The position numbers were made by a program, and so were the translations under genes. From PALSA-1006 sp036171275 (GTDB taxonomy: Bacteria > Pseudomonadota > Gammaproteobacteria > Burkholderiales > Gallionellaceae): a stretch of 22,326 nt of DNA. The first letter of the stretch is position 1. Each line of letters starts with the position of its first letter. Under the pieces are notes generated by a model. The model did not search any database. It was not told the DNA's origin and saw nothing but the letters and a program-made list of their open reading frames with translations. The stretch spans positions 1-22,326 of the forward strand of contig JAVHQT010000013.1 in assembly GCA_036171275.1 (NCBI GenBank). Reading direction: 5' to 3'. Shown piece by piece: positions 1 through 6,533 of this stretch.

Positions 1-106
1 TATTCATCTACCGATTATCTCATTACCCACTACAAATCACATAGAGCCAAATAAATTCGCACCCATAAGCGCCAGTCAATCACGGATTTATTGATTGGGG
101 TCAATT

Positions 107-148
107 TTTTAATTGTCGGATTTTAATTGTCGGATTTTAATTGTCGGA
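107..148. repeat. 3 x 14-bp tandem repeat
   Basis: The unit TTTTAATTGTCGGA occurs three times head to tail without mismatch (107-120, 121-134, 135-148), followed by a partial TTTAA. It abuts the left end of element copy R1, which begins near 153. No function can be assigned. Confidence 0.95.
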
Positions 149-152
149 TTTA

Positions 153-360
153 AGGTGCACTGATGTATGCCGTTCCTGGTGTATTCGCAGAGGGCTAAAG
201 CCGCTTCAGCACACGAACAGCCCTTCGATAGGATTGGGCGTCCTTTTTTGGGGTAAAATCGAATAAATATCAAATAAATCAATAACTTAAAGCTGTGTTG
301 CTACAAGAATATTTTGAGCTGATCGAGGGGAATAGCACGAACGGTTGTTTTGATTTTCCT
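153..360 (-). repeat. Dispersed intergenic element, copy R1
   Basis: Read on the minus strand this region aligns with the copies at about 5073-5283 and 15772-16024. Shared landmarks in order are a CTATTC-CCC block (near 330), GCTCA-AATAT-CTTGT (near 304-320), the 20-mer TGATTTATTTGATATTTATT (262-281), and a terminal block GGAACGG-x-ATCAGTGC (157-175). The end on the plus strand reads GGTGCACTGAT, a one-base-shorter version of the GGAAGCACTGA terminal repeat of R3. The other end is degenerate, so the boundary near 360 is approximate. No open frame of note lies inside, which suggests a non-autonomous element. Confidence 0.6.
272..289 (+). promoter_or_regulatory. 18-bp IHF-consensus motif inside R1
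   Basis: AAATAAATCAATAACTTA matches the published IHF consensus WATCAANNNNTTR in its last 13 bases. It lies in element copy R1, with R2 and R3 carrying the same motif at the equivalent place. IHF binding is inferred from the consensus only. Confidence 0.45.
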
Positions 361-442
361 GGCAGCCATGCGCGCGCTTGGCAGTGAAATTTGTTCCAAA
401 ACTTGACTGGATAGGCTGGGCTTATTGAGTTTGAGTTTTTGC

Positions 443-460
443 TAACATTATGATTATATT
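443..460 (-). promoter_or_regulatory. 18-bp AT-rich motif, variant
   Basis: The minus strand reads AATATAATCATAATGTTA, one base off the AATATAATCAANNNNTTA family found elsewhere in the window. It lies 20 bases beyond the flgF stop codon. The mismatch falls in the conserved ATCAA core, so it does not meet the strict IHF consensus. Confidence 0.35.
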
Positions 461-479
461 TAACAATTCATGCACTAGC

Positions 480-1223
480 TTAGGCATTCATATTTAAAAC
501 TTGGCTGGCTGATTTGGAGTTGTTATCCGCCACTTGCAACATTTTCATCTGTGTTTCAAATTGCCGCGCGAGGGTAATCATGTTGACCATGGCTTCGACG
601 GTATTGACGTTACTGCTTTCTAAATTGCCTACTAAGGCGGTGACTTTGCCATCAGCGGGGGCGGGTTTGCCATCTCGGGTACGAAACATACCGTCTTCGC
701 CGCGAATCATGTCACGTTCGGGTGGGTTAACCAGCTTAATTCTGCCGACGGTCACGACGCCGGTCGGGCGATTGCCGTTGGGAACGGTGGAGATAGTGCC
801 ATCTTTGGCAATGGTGACTTCGGTATTGGGCGGCAAGGTGATTGGGCCGTTGTCACCAATTACATTTAAACCGCCGCGCGTTTGCAACACGCCATTCGCT
901 GACATGATGAAACTTCCGTTACGGGTGTAAGACTCCTGGCCATCTTCGCTTTGGATGGCAATCCAGCCGGGACCATCAAGCGCAATGTCTAATTCCCGTC
1001 CGGTCGGCTCCATGGTGCCGGGGGTAAAATCTGCACCTGCTGTCGAATCGACTACAAAAATGCGCGTCGGTAAACCATCGCCCACCAAGGGTACAGCACG
1101 AAAGGTATTGATCGCAGCCCGAAACCCTGGCGTGTTGGCATTGGCTAAGTTTTCTGACACCGCCGCTTGCTGTTGCAAAATATGCGATGCCCCAGTTGCT
1201 GCGGTATAAATTAGGCGATCCAT
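480..1223 (-). CDS. flgF: Flagellar basal-body rod protein FlgF
   Basis: A 247-residue proximal rod subunit that assembles in the periplasm between MS ring and hook. It opens with the flagellar rod/hook N-terminal signature (residues about 1-35, with ENLANANTPGFRA). It has the central SGNH-like FlgF/FlgG region (ELDIALDGPGWIAIQ around 78-92) and closes with the amphipathic C-terminal helix typical of rod proteins (SNVNTVEAMVNMITLARQFETQMKML). Length is normal for FlgF and short for FlgG, which runs to about 260. A strong ribosome site, AGGGAGGG, precedes the ATG. The gene follows flgE after 24 bases and is the last flagellar gene visible on this strand; the expected next gene, flgG, is absent from the remaining 479 bases. 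Confidence 0.95.
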   Translation of the reverse strand: MDRLIYTAATGASHILQQQAAVSENLANANTPGFRAAINTFRAVPLVGDGLPTRIFVVDSTAGADFTPGTMEPTGRELDIALDGPGWIAIQSEDGQESYTRNGSFIMSANGVLQTRGGLNVIGDNGPITLPPNTEVTIAKDGTISTVPNGNRPTGVVTVGRIKLVNPPERDMIRGEDGMFRTRDGKPAPADGKVTALVGNLESSNVNTVEAMVNMITLARQFETQMKMLQVADNNSKSASQVLNMNA

Positions 1224-1247
1224 AATCCCTCCCTAGCTCAACTTAAC

Positions 1248-2591
1248 TTAACGTAGGTTGGTAATCGTTTGCAACACGGAATCTTGTGTCTTAATTGATT
1301 GCGCGTTCGCTTGATAGACGCGTTGCGCCACAATCATCGTCACGAGTTCGCCGGTTAAATCGACATTGGCATCTTCAACTGCAGCCGATTGTAAAACGCC
1401 CAAACTGGCTGAACCTGGTACGCCGGTTAAAGGCGTTCCGGCGGCCGCAGTGGGTGCCCATCGGTTATTGCCCAAGGGTTGTAAACCTTGCGGATTAGCA
1501 AAATTCGCCAACGTCACTTGCCCTAATTTTTGCGATTGTCCGTTGGTATAGTGTCCCAAAATAGTCCCGTCCGCGCTAATGTTAAAGCCAGAAGGCATAC
1601 CGGTTGTATAACCATCTTGCGACAAGGAACTGACGCCGAAGGGCGAACCATATTGCGTGCTGTTACTAAAATCAAAAGTCAGCGTCATTGGGTTGGCTGC
1701 CGCTGCAATTCCGCCACTAGCCGGCGAAACCAATGGCGGTTGATAAGCCACAGGCATGACAATTTTCGAGCCGGGCGCTAATTTACCCGAAGTATCAAAC
1801 TTTAGTCCCTCGCCAATCGGCACTGCGCTGGGCGGAACGGTTTCCGCACCGGGTGGTTGCAACACATTGTCAATCGCCAAATATACATTCCAAGGATTAC
1901 TGCCTACCGAAGGGTTGTTCTTTTGAAAAAACAGTGTTGCCACATGAGGGTTGCCCAAACTATCGTAAATTGTGGTGGAAGTTGAATTGTTGTAAGTGGT
2001 CGGGTCGGCTGGGTTAAACAGGTAAGATCCACCAGGACCGGGCGGTAGCGTCGCCCGTTCGCCTGCGTCGGCAGGAAAAGCAGTGACCGAGCCGCGAGAA
2101 TCGACGTTTAGCCCCACCATGACATCAGGATTGGATGAAGTGCCGGTGGCACGGGCTGGAATTTGCGCGGTTGGAATTTGCAACTGCCCTGGAACGCCCC
2201 CTTGCGTGATGCCATATAAACGCATGCCTTCTGAAGTCACTACAAAACCGTCTTTGTCCATTTGAAACTGTCCATTTCGGGTGAAATATTGCGGCGCAGT
2301 GCTGTCTTTGCTGGCTAATTGAAAAAAACCTTGACCGTTTATCGCGGTATCCAGCGGATTATTGCTGGTTGAAATGTTCCCCTGCGTAAACTGTTGGGCA
2401 ATGGTGGCTAACTTTGTACCAATCCCTGCATTGGCGCCGACCATGCCGCCATTCGCATTGGCATAAACGTCGGCAAATTGAGCTTGCGACAGCTTAAAAC
2501 CGATTGTATTGGCGTTCGCGACGTTATTGCCGATTACGTCCAAATTTTTGGCCGCCGCATTTAGTCCACTCAATCCTTGTTGAAAACTCAT
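1248..2591 (-). CDS. flgE: Flagellar hook protein FlgE
   Basis: A 447-residue subunit of the extracellular hook. The N-terminus (MSFQQGLSGLNAAAKNLDVI) carries the conserved rod/hook signature with NNVANANTIGFK. The middle shows the FlgE D2 region, including STTIYDSLGNPHVATLFF, and the C-terminus ends in the family helix (VDLTGELVTMIVAQRVYQAN...). I place the start at the ATG at 2591: it is preceded at normal spacing by AAAGGAGA, whereas the frame's upstream extension to 2636 lacks family sequence. The gene lies 52 bases after flgD. The protein is secreted by the flagellar type III apparatus, which agrees with the lack of a signal peptide. Confidence 0.95.
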   Translation of the reverse strand: MSFQQGLSGLNAAAKNLDVIGNNVANANTIGFKLSQAQFADVYANANGGMVGANAGIGTKLATIAQQFTQGNISTSNNPLDTAINGQGFFQLASKDSTAPQYFTRNGQFQMDKDGFVVTSEGMRLYGITQGGVPGQLQIPTAQIPARATGTSSNPDVMVGLNVDSRGSVTAFPADAGERATLPPGPGGSYLFNPADPTTYNNSTSTTIYDSLGNPHVATLFFQKNNPSVGSNPWNVYLAIDNVLQPPGAETVPPSAVPIGEGLKFDTSGKLAPGSKIVMPVAYQPPLVSPASGGIAAAANPMTLTFDFSNSTQYGSPFGVSSLSQDGYTTGMPSGFNISADGTILGHYTNGQSQKLGQVTLANFANPQGLQPLGNNRWAPTAAAGTPLTGVPGSASLGVLQSAAVEDANVDLTGELVTMIVAQRVYQANAQSIKTQDSVLQTITNLR

Positions 2592-2643
2592 GATCTTCTC
2601 CTTTGTTAAATTTTCGCTGCGCTCACATTCGTGCAACTTTTAA

Positions 2644-3390
2644 TTACATGACTTGTTTAATATCCGACAAACTAAAGTCGCCCAATTTAGCCACATCAAC
2701 CCGAGCGGGTGCGCCAACCGTTGCCGGTTTGAGCCCATCAACCATGCCGAACGAAAGCGTTTTAACCGGAGATTTTTGACCTGCGTTCAGTGCTTCAGCA
2801 CTCAATTTATACAAACCGGTCGGCACTTCATCGCCATTGTTATCTAGTCCGTCCCAAGTCAGCGGCACCACACCGGGTTTTTGTGCGCCCAATTGCAGCA
2901 CGCGCACCACATTGTTTGATCCATCCATAATTTGTACGCGCACCGATTCGGCACTTTGCGTTAATTCCAGTCCGGCGCGCGCTTTGCCGTCCGTCAACGC
3001 CAAGCTTGAGCCGGCAACCAACGCGCCATGACCAATAATGCCGGTGGCAGACATGGCTTGACCGGTGGACATATTGTCGCTCAAGGCTTTTAAAGTAGAA
3101 TTAAGCTTGTCAATACCGCTGACCGTACTTAATTGCGCCATTTGTGAAGTGACTTGCGCGTTATCCATTGGATTAAGCGGGTCTTGATTCTTCATTTGCG
3201 TCACGAGTAATTTTAAAAATCGATCCTGGGTATTCGCGCCATTGGCATCGCTTGCCGTCGCCGTTTTCGCCAAGGCTGCAGCTCCGGCCGTTGCCGGTGG
3301 CAACATTGCCTCTCCAGTTCGAGTTGCTGGCTGAAAAGAATTTGCGCTTGGCAAACCACTCGCATTTAAATTTTGAACAGCGTTCACCAT
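2644..3390 (-). CDS. flgD: Flagellar hook assembly (scaffold) protein FlgD
   Basis: A 248-residue hook-capping scaffold needed for FlgE polymerisation. The N-terminal FlgD signature is clear around residues 55-90 (DRFLKLLVTQMKNQDPLNPM, then DNAQVTSQMAQLSTVSGIDKLN). The C-terminal half contains the FlgD Ig-like/Tudor region (VPLTWDGLDNNGDEVPTGLY, residues about 175-194). The first roughly 50 residues are Ala/Thr-rich and low in complexity, which is common for FlgD and fits an unstructured export segment. The start has an AGGAGA ribosome site. Eleven bases separate it from flgC, so the two are probably co-translated from one message. Confidence 0.95.
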   Translation of the reverse strand: MVNAVQNLNASGLPSANSFQPATRTGEAMLPPATAGAAALAKTATASDANGANTQDRFLKLLVTQMKNQDPLNPMDNAQVTSQMAQLSTVSGIDKLNSTLKALSDNMSTGQAMSATGIIGHGALVAGSSLALTDGKARAGLELTQSAESVRVQIMDGSNNVVRVLQLGAQKPGVVPLTWDGLDNNGDEVPTGLYKLSAEALNAGQKSPVKTLSFGMVDGLKPATVGAPARVDVAKLGDFSLSDIKQVM

Positions 3391-3401
3391 GATGATTCTC
3401 C

Positions 3402-3806
3402 TTATTGACCGATTGTGAGCGTTTTGAGTAATAACGATTTAGATGTATTCATGACATCCACATTATTTTGATACGAGCGCGAAGCTGAAATCATATTCAC
3501 CATTTCATCGACCGGATTGACGTTAGGCAAGGTGACATACCCTTTGCTATCGGCCATCGGATGCTTAGGGTCGTAAACCATTTTCATCGGCGAATTATCT
3601 TCAGCTACCGAAGAGACGCGCACACCCTGACCTGGCTGCCCTTCAAACGTCGTGGTTTGAAAAATGACTTGTTTAGCACGATACGGCTTGCCGTCTGGGC
3701 CGGTGGTACTTTCGGCATTGGCCAGATTACTGGCGACGACGTTCAGACGCTGCGCTTGCGCAGTCATGCCTGAGCCTGAAATATTAAAGATATTAAACAA
3801 TGACAT
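3402..3806 (-). CDS. flgC: Flagellar basal-body rod protein FlgC
   Basis: A 134-residue proximal rod subunit. It begins MSLFNIFNISGSGMTAQAQR and carries the rod signature VVASNLANAESTTGPDGKPY, with the FlgC-specific long loop after ANAES. The C-terminal helix (NVNPVDEMVNMISASRSYQNNVDVMNTSKSLLLKTLTIGQ region) is typical. Length matches the family. It sits 5 bases after flgB and 11 before flgD in the usual B-C-D-E-F order. Confidence 0.96.
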   Translation of the reverse strand: MSLFNIFNISGSGMTAQAQRLNVVASNLANAESTTGPDGKPYRAKQVIFQTTTFEGQPGQGVRVSSVAEDNSPMKMVYDPKHPMADSKGYVTLPNVNPVDEMVNMISASRSYQNNVDVMNTSKSLLLKTLTIGQ

Positions 3807-3811
3807 GGCGC

Positions 3812-4216
3812 TTATCCTTGTAATGCCAATAAAACATCTTTGGTCTTTTCGCTGATGAATTTAACGCTGGCTTCATAGCGGAGCGCATTGTCAGCAAATT
3901 GCGCCCGTTCCACATCCATATCGACTGTATTGCCGTCGGCACTGGGCTGCACCACGGTGCGATATAGCACTTCTGTGCCGTACAAATGCGGATCGCTACC
4001 GTTATCTAAATGCCCGCCCGAGGTCGCTGACAATTGCAATCTATTTCCACCTGAAGCCATCGCACCTTGCAACGCTGCCTGAAAATCAATATCCTTCGCT
4101 TTGTAGTTTGGGGTATCGGCATTGGCGATATTTGACGCAATCAATTCCTGACGCGCCGCGCGTAAATTTAGCGCCGCTTGATGAAACTGATACATATTGT
4201 CGATTCTGCTAGCCAT
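3812..4216 (-). CDS. flgB: Flagellar basal-body rod protein FlgB
   Basis: A 134-residue proximal rod subunit and the first gene of the flgBCDEF operon. The rod signature is present (LRAARQELIASNIANADTPN) along with the FlgB C-terminal segment (QFADNALRYEASVKFISEKTKDVLLALQG, about residues 105-134). The frame stays open upstream to 4309, but I choose the ATG at 4216 because GAGGAGG lies just before it and the family sequence starts here. The extension MAEEEK is simply the ribosome site read as codons. The 137 bases to flgA's start are shared divergent control DNA; I found no convincing sigma-54 or sigma-28 site there. Confidence 0.94.
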   Translation of the reverse strand: MASRIDNMYQFHQAALNLRAARQELIASNIANADTPNYKAKDIDFQAALQGAMASGGNRLQLSATSGGHLDNGSDPHLYGTEVLYRTVVQPSADGNTVDMDVERAQFADNALRYEASVKFISEKTKDVLLALQG

Positions 4217-4353
4217 TTTTTCCTCCTCAGCCATGACGAACGCCCATGCCCTGCATATTAGATAAAGCGCTTCCAGTCGCATCAGGCGAATAGAGGGTGA
4301 AAACGCCATTATTTCAATCGTTAACTTTTAAATACCGAAGCGACAATAGCGGC

Positions 4354-5040
4354 ATGAACATTAAATGGCTTTTCCTACTGAGTTCCTTTGCCTTGACGAT
4401 GCTGCCTCCTGACGGCGATGCGGCGCAAAATCACGCGGCGATTGAGCAGCTCGCCGAGGTGTTTATCCAGCAACAACTGCATGATCAGCCCGGCAAAATC
4501 AGTATTCAAGTGGGTAATTTAGACAACCGGTTAAAGCTCAATGACTGCACGGCGCTGGAAGCGTTTTTACCGGCAGGCGCGCAGTTACAAGGCAGAACTA
4601 ATATTGGTATTCGCTGTAACGCGCCGACGACTTGGTCAATTTTCATTCCTGCCAGCATTCGCATTCAAATGGATAGACTGATTGCCAGCAAAACGTTGCA
4701 ACAAGGAACAGTCCTCAGTCAAGGCGATTTTACCTATCAACTGGGCGAGCTGAATCAGCCTGGTTTAATCACCGATGAAGCGCGAGTACTGGGAAAAGTG
4801 CTGAAACTGAATGTGCAAACTGGGCAATTACTCAAACAAGACATGCTGCGCGATCCTTACGTCATTCAACGAGGCGAAACCGTGCACATTATTGCTAGCG
4901 GTCGCGGCATTACCATTCGCACCGAAGGCAAAGCAATCGGCAATGCCGCTATTGGAGAAGCAGTGCAAGTCAAGGTTAATTCGGGCAATATAATCAATGG
5001 CTTAGCTGCCGAAGGAGGCGTTGTGTTGATGCAACAGTAA
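4354..5040 (+). CDS. flgA: Flagellar P-ring assembly chaperone FlgA
   Basis: A 228-residue periplasmic chaperone for P-ring assembly. The chosen ATG gives a classic Sec signal peptide: a charged start (MNIK), a hydrophobic core (WLFLLSSFALTML) and a likely cleavage near GDA-A at about residue 23. The C-terminal half is the SAF-like FlgA domain (ASKTLQQGTVLSQGDFTYQL; LNVQTGQLLKQDMLRDPYVI; RGITIRTEGKAIGNAAIGEA). The ribosome site is weak. An alternative start at 4297 would put 19 polar residues before the signal peptide and is less likely. It is transcribed away from flgB and ends in a strong terminator, separating it from flgMN. Confidence 0.92.
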   Translation: MNIKWLFLLSSFALTMLPPDGDAAQNHAAIEQLAEVFIQQQLHDQPGKISIQVGNLDNRLKLNDCTALEAFLPAGAQLQGRTNIGIRCNAPTTWSIFIPASIRIQMDRLIASKTLQQGTVLSQGDFTYQLGELNQPGLITDEARVLGKVLKLNVQTGQLLKQDMLRDPYVIQRGETVHIIASGRGITIRTEGKAIGNAAIGEAVQVKVNSGNIINGLAAEGGVVLMQQ

Positions 5041-5059
5041 AGCAACACAGCGCCTTTTT
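5017..5059 (+). terminator. Intrinsic terminator of flgA
   Basis: The arms GGCGTTGTGTTG (5017-5028) and CAACACAGCGCC (5043-5054) pair over 12 bases with one G-U wobble, around a 14-base loop, followed directly by TTTTT. The 5' arm lies inside the last codons of flgA and the stop codon is in the loop. Confidence 0.85.
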
Positions 5060-5072
5060 ATAAGAAAGTGCA

Positions 5073-5283
5073 GGAGAAAATGATTCAATCAATCATTCGC
5101 CCTGAGTCTTTCGATTAGATCAGGAAATTCCGGTCAAAGGGTAATTTTAAGTGATTGATTTATTTGATATTTATTTCGTTATGGTTCGGCAAAGCGCTTC
5201 TGAGTTGTTACGTTTTTAGACCTCCGCCGCCATGGTCTAGCCCTTGCGGCTGAACCCCGAACGGAATAAATCAGCGTTCTCTT
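5073..5283 (+). repeat. Dispersed intergenic element, copy R2
   Basis: It aligns with R3 (15772-16024) and with the reverse complement of R1. Landmarks are ATTCGCCCTGAG (near 5095), the 20-mer TGATTTATTTGATATTTATT (5156-5175), CCCTTGCGG (near 5241) and CGAACGG-AATAAATCAG near the right end. The ends (GGAGAAAATGATT on the left; inverted AGAGAACGCTGATT on the right) are imperfect inverted repeats, so this copy is more decayed than R3. It lies between the flgA terminator and the flgM promoter. Confidence 0.6.
5148..5165 (-). promoter_or_regulatory. 18-bp IHF-consensus motif inside R2
   Basis: The minus strand reads AAATAAATCAATCACTTA, matching WATCAANNNNTTR. It occupies the same internal place as in R1 and R3. 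Confidence 0.45.
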
Positions 5284-5315
5284 AAAATTAGGGACACAAT
5301 ATTTACAACTAACCC

Positions 5316-5340
5316 TAAAGTTTCTTTTAAAAGTGCCGAT
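5316..5340 (+). promoter_or_regulatory. Sigma-28 (FliA) promoter of flgM
   Basis: TAAAGTTT (5316-5323), then exactly 11 bases, then GCCGAT (5335-5340). This reproduces the enterobacterial FliA consensus TAAAGTTT-N11-GCCGATAA apart from its last two bases. It lies 36 bases before the flgM ATG, the classic late-class promoter position, and allows FlgM to limit its own synthesis by sequestering FliA. Confidence 0.92.
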
Positions 5341-5376
5341 GTAGCATACGAGCAAGTTCGATAAAAGGTGATAAAA

Positions 5377-5697
5377 ATGAAAATTGATAATAGCAACAGT
5401 AACTTACCCTCTGCCTCTGCAAGCGAAACAACCGTCAGATCCAATATGGTTAAGTTAAATAGTATGCCTAGTCAGGCTGCGCCACAGGAAGGCGTCAATG
5501 TCACGCTAGGCTCAACCACGAGTCAATTGCGCAGCATTGAAAGTAATTTTGCCAATACGCCGGTGGTTGATGCTAAAAAAGTGGCAGAAATCAAGCAAGC
5601 TATTAGCGAAGGTCGATTCCAAATTAACGCTTCCGTCATTGCAGATAGTTTGGTTAACAATGTCGAAGATTTACTGAGCGCAGACGCCCGTGACTGA
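5377..5697 (+). CDS. flgM: Anti-sigma-28 factor FlgM
   Basis: A 106-residue cytoplasmic inhibitor of FliA that is exported through the finished hook. The disordered, Ser/Asn-rich N-terminal half is typical. The C-terminal sigma-binding part is recognisable from about residue 62: VDAKKVAEIKQAISEGRFQI, followed by NASVIADSLVNNVEDLL. The ATG at 5377 has AAAGGTG before it; an in-frame GTG at 5368 would add only three residues. The stop codon overlaps the start of flgN by 8 bases, so the two are probably coupled. Confidence 0.93.
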   Translation: MKIDNSNSNLPSASASETTVRSNMVKLNSMPSQAAPQEGVNVTLGSTTSQLRSIESNFANTPVVDAKKVAEIKQAISEGRFQINASVIADSLVNNVEDLLSADARD

Positions 5698-6163
5698 TTC
5701 AGCCAGCGCTTGGGCAAACATCGAACTCAATACGCGCTTAACGGAAGAGCGAGATGCTTTGCTCGCCTTTGTTTCCCTCCTAGAAAAAGAACAGCAAGCG
5801 CTTTTAGATCGTGATAGTGATTGGCTGATTAAAATTGCCGAATTGAAAAACCAAGCGGCAAACCAACTCACCGCGTTAAATCAGTCCAGACGACAACTGC
5901 TCAACACCAATCAAGTCGAAACTAGCAACTGGTTACAGCAATTTGCGCCCAGCGGCCTGGTTATTTGGGAAGAAATTCAGCAATTAGCCAAGCAGGCAGA
6001 CCATCTCAATCAAGTGAATGGTGAGGTGATTCAACTTAAATTACGCAGTAATCATCAAGCTTTAAGCGCCTTGCTCAGCGCTGCAAAAAGTGCCAGCGGA
6101 CTGTATGGTCGTGATGGCCAGCCGAATTTAGCCATTTCAGGTCGAATACTTGGCAGTGGATAA
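5690..6163 (+). CDS. flgN: Flagella synthesis protein FlgN (FlgK/FlgL export chaperone)
   Basis: A 157-residue, largely helical protein with long heptad-like stretches (residues about 10-60 and 90-135). Together with its position directly after flgM this identifies FlgN, the cytoplasmic chaperone for hook-filament junction proteins FlgK and FlgL. Family landmarks are weak in sequence but present: LTEERDALLAFVSLLEKEQQ near the N-terminus and a C-terminal LYGRDGQPN segment, which resembles the conserved Y-x-x-x-G region of FlgN. It starts with GTG inside the end of flgM (8-base overlap), implying translational coupling. No FlgK or FlgL genes are in view. Confidence 0.85.
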   Translation: MTDSASAWANIELNTRLTEERDALLAFVSLLEKEQQALLDRDSDWLIKIAELKNQAANQLTALNQSRRQLLNTNQVETSNWLQQFAPSGLVIWEEIQQLAKQADHLNQVNGEVIQLKLRSNHQALSALLSAAKSASGLYGRDGQPNLAISGRILGSG

Positions 6164-6533
6164 TTCTGTAAGTATTTGATTATATTCAATAAAATTTAAT
6201 TAAATTAATTTTCATAGTGAAGTTTTTTGCAAGCTCAGTCTGCTTAGCCAATTTTCTGCTGTCATTTTCAACCTCGCCAAGCCCAAGCCTCTCAGCAAAT
6301 TCATCGCCAAAGCCGGTTTGATCAAGCCCGCCACGCCCACCACACTAAAAAATCCGTATAACGGCAACGCCCAACAGAAAACGTGTTTTGTTGATTAAAA
6401 AGCCAAGAAAAGCAAGCCGCATTGCGTGAATTCTTCGGAAAGAAAGACAATGTTGGAGCGAATAAATCGGTGGCTTCCTGCGTTTTTTCTGCGACAATTC
6501 GCGCCATTTTTTTATTCGACGAGAAAGCATTAA
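6164..6533. other. Gene-free stretch between flgN and the decarboxylase
   Basis: 370 bases with no supported gene. It starts with an 18-bp AT-rich motif (6169-6186). A minus-strand frame in its middle would encode a hydrophobic stretch (LPLYGFFSVVGVAGLIKPAL) but has no ATG with a ribosome site. No clear terminator for flgN or promoter for the decarboxylase was recognised. Confidence 0.6.
6169..6186 (-). promoter_or_regulatory. 18-bp IHF-consensus motif after flgN
   Basis: The minus strand reads AATATAATCAAATACTTA, beginning 6 bases beyond the flgN stop codon. It matches WATCAANNNNTTR. Its TAAGTATTTGATT part is identical to 13 bases of R3 (15869-15881), so it may be a remnant of the same element. 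Confidence 0.45.

Larger units (their letters stand above)
1..479. other. Gene-free region downstream of flgF
   Basis: No convincing coding sequence lies between the window edge and the flgF stop codon at 480. The stretch holds a three-unit 14-bp tandem repeat (107-148), a reverse-oriented copy of the dispersed element (about 153-360) and a variant of the 18-bp AT-rich motif (443-460). In the usual order flgG would directly follow flgF here; no FlgG-like reading frame is visible. Confidence 0.75.
5060..5376. other. Gene-free stretch between flgA and flgM
   Basis: It contains element copy R2 (about 5073-5283) and the sigma-28 promoter of flgM (5316-5340). No coding sequence is supported. Confidence 0.75.

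Noticed and set aside
4217..4353. Sigma-54 or sigma-28 promoter for flgB or flgA in the divergent region
   Set aside because: No GG-N10-GC pair in a TGGCAC-N5-TTGC context and no TAAAGTTT-N11-GCCGAT was found on either strand.
6220..6390. Minus-strand frame encoding a hydrophobic stretch (LPLYGFFSVVGVAGLIKPAL) that could be a small membrane protein
   Set aside because: No ATG with a ribosome site; only internal GTG/TTG possibilities. It may be a relic, but nothing supports a gene.
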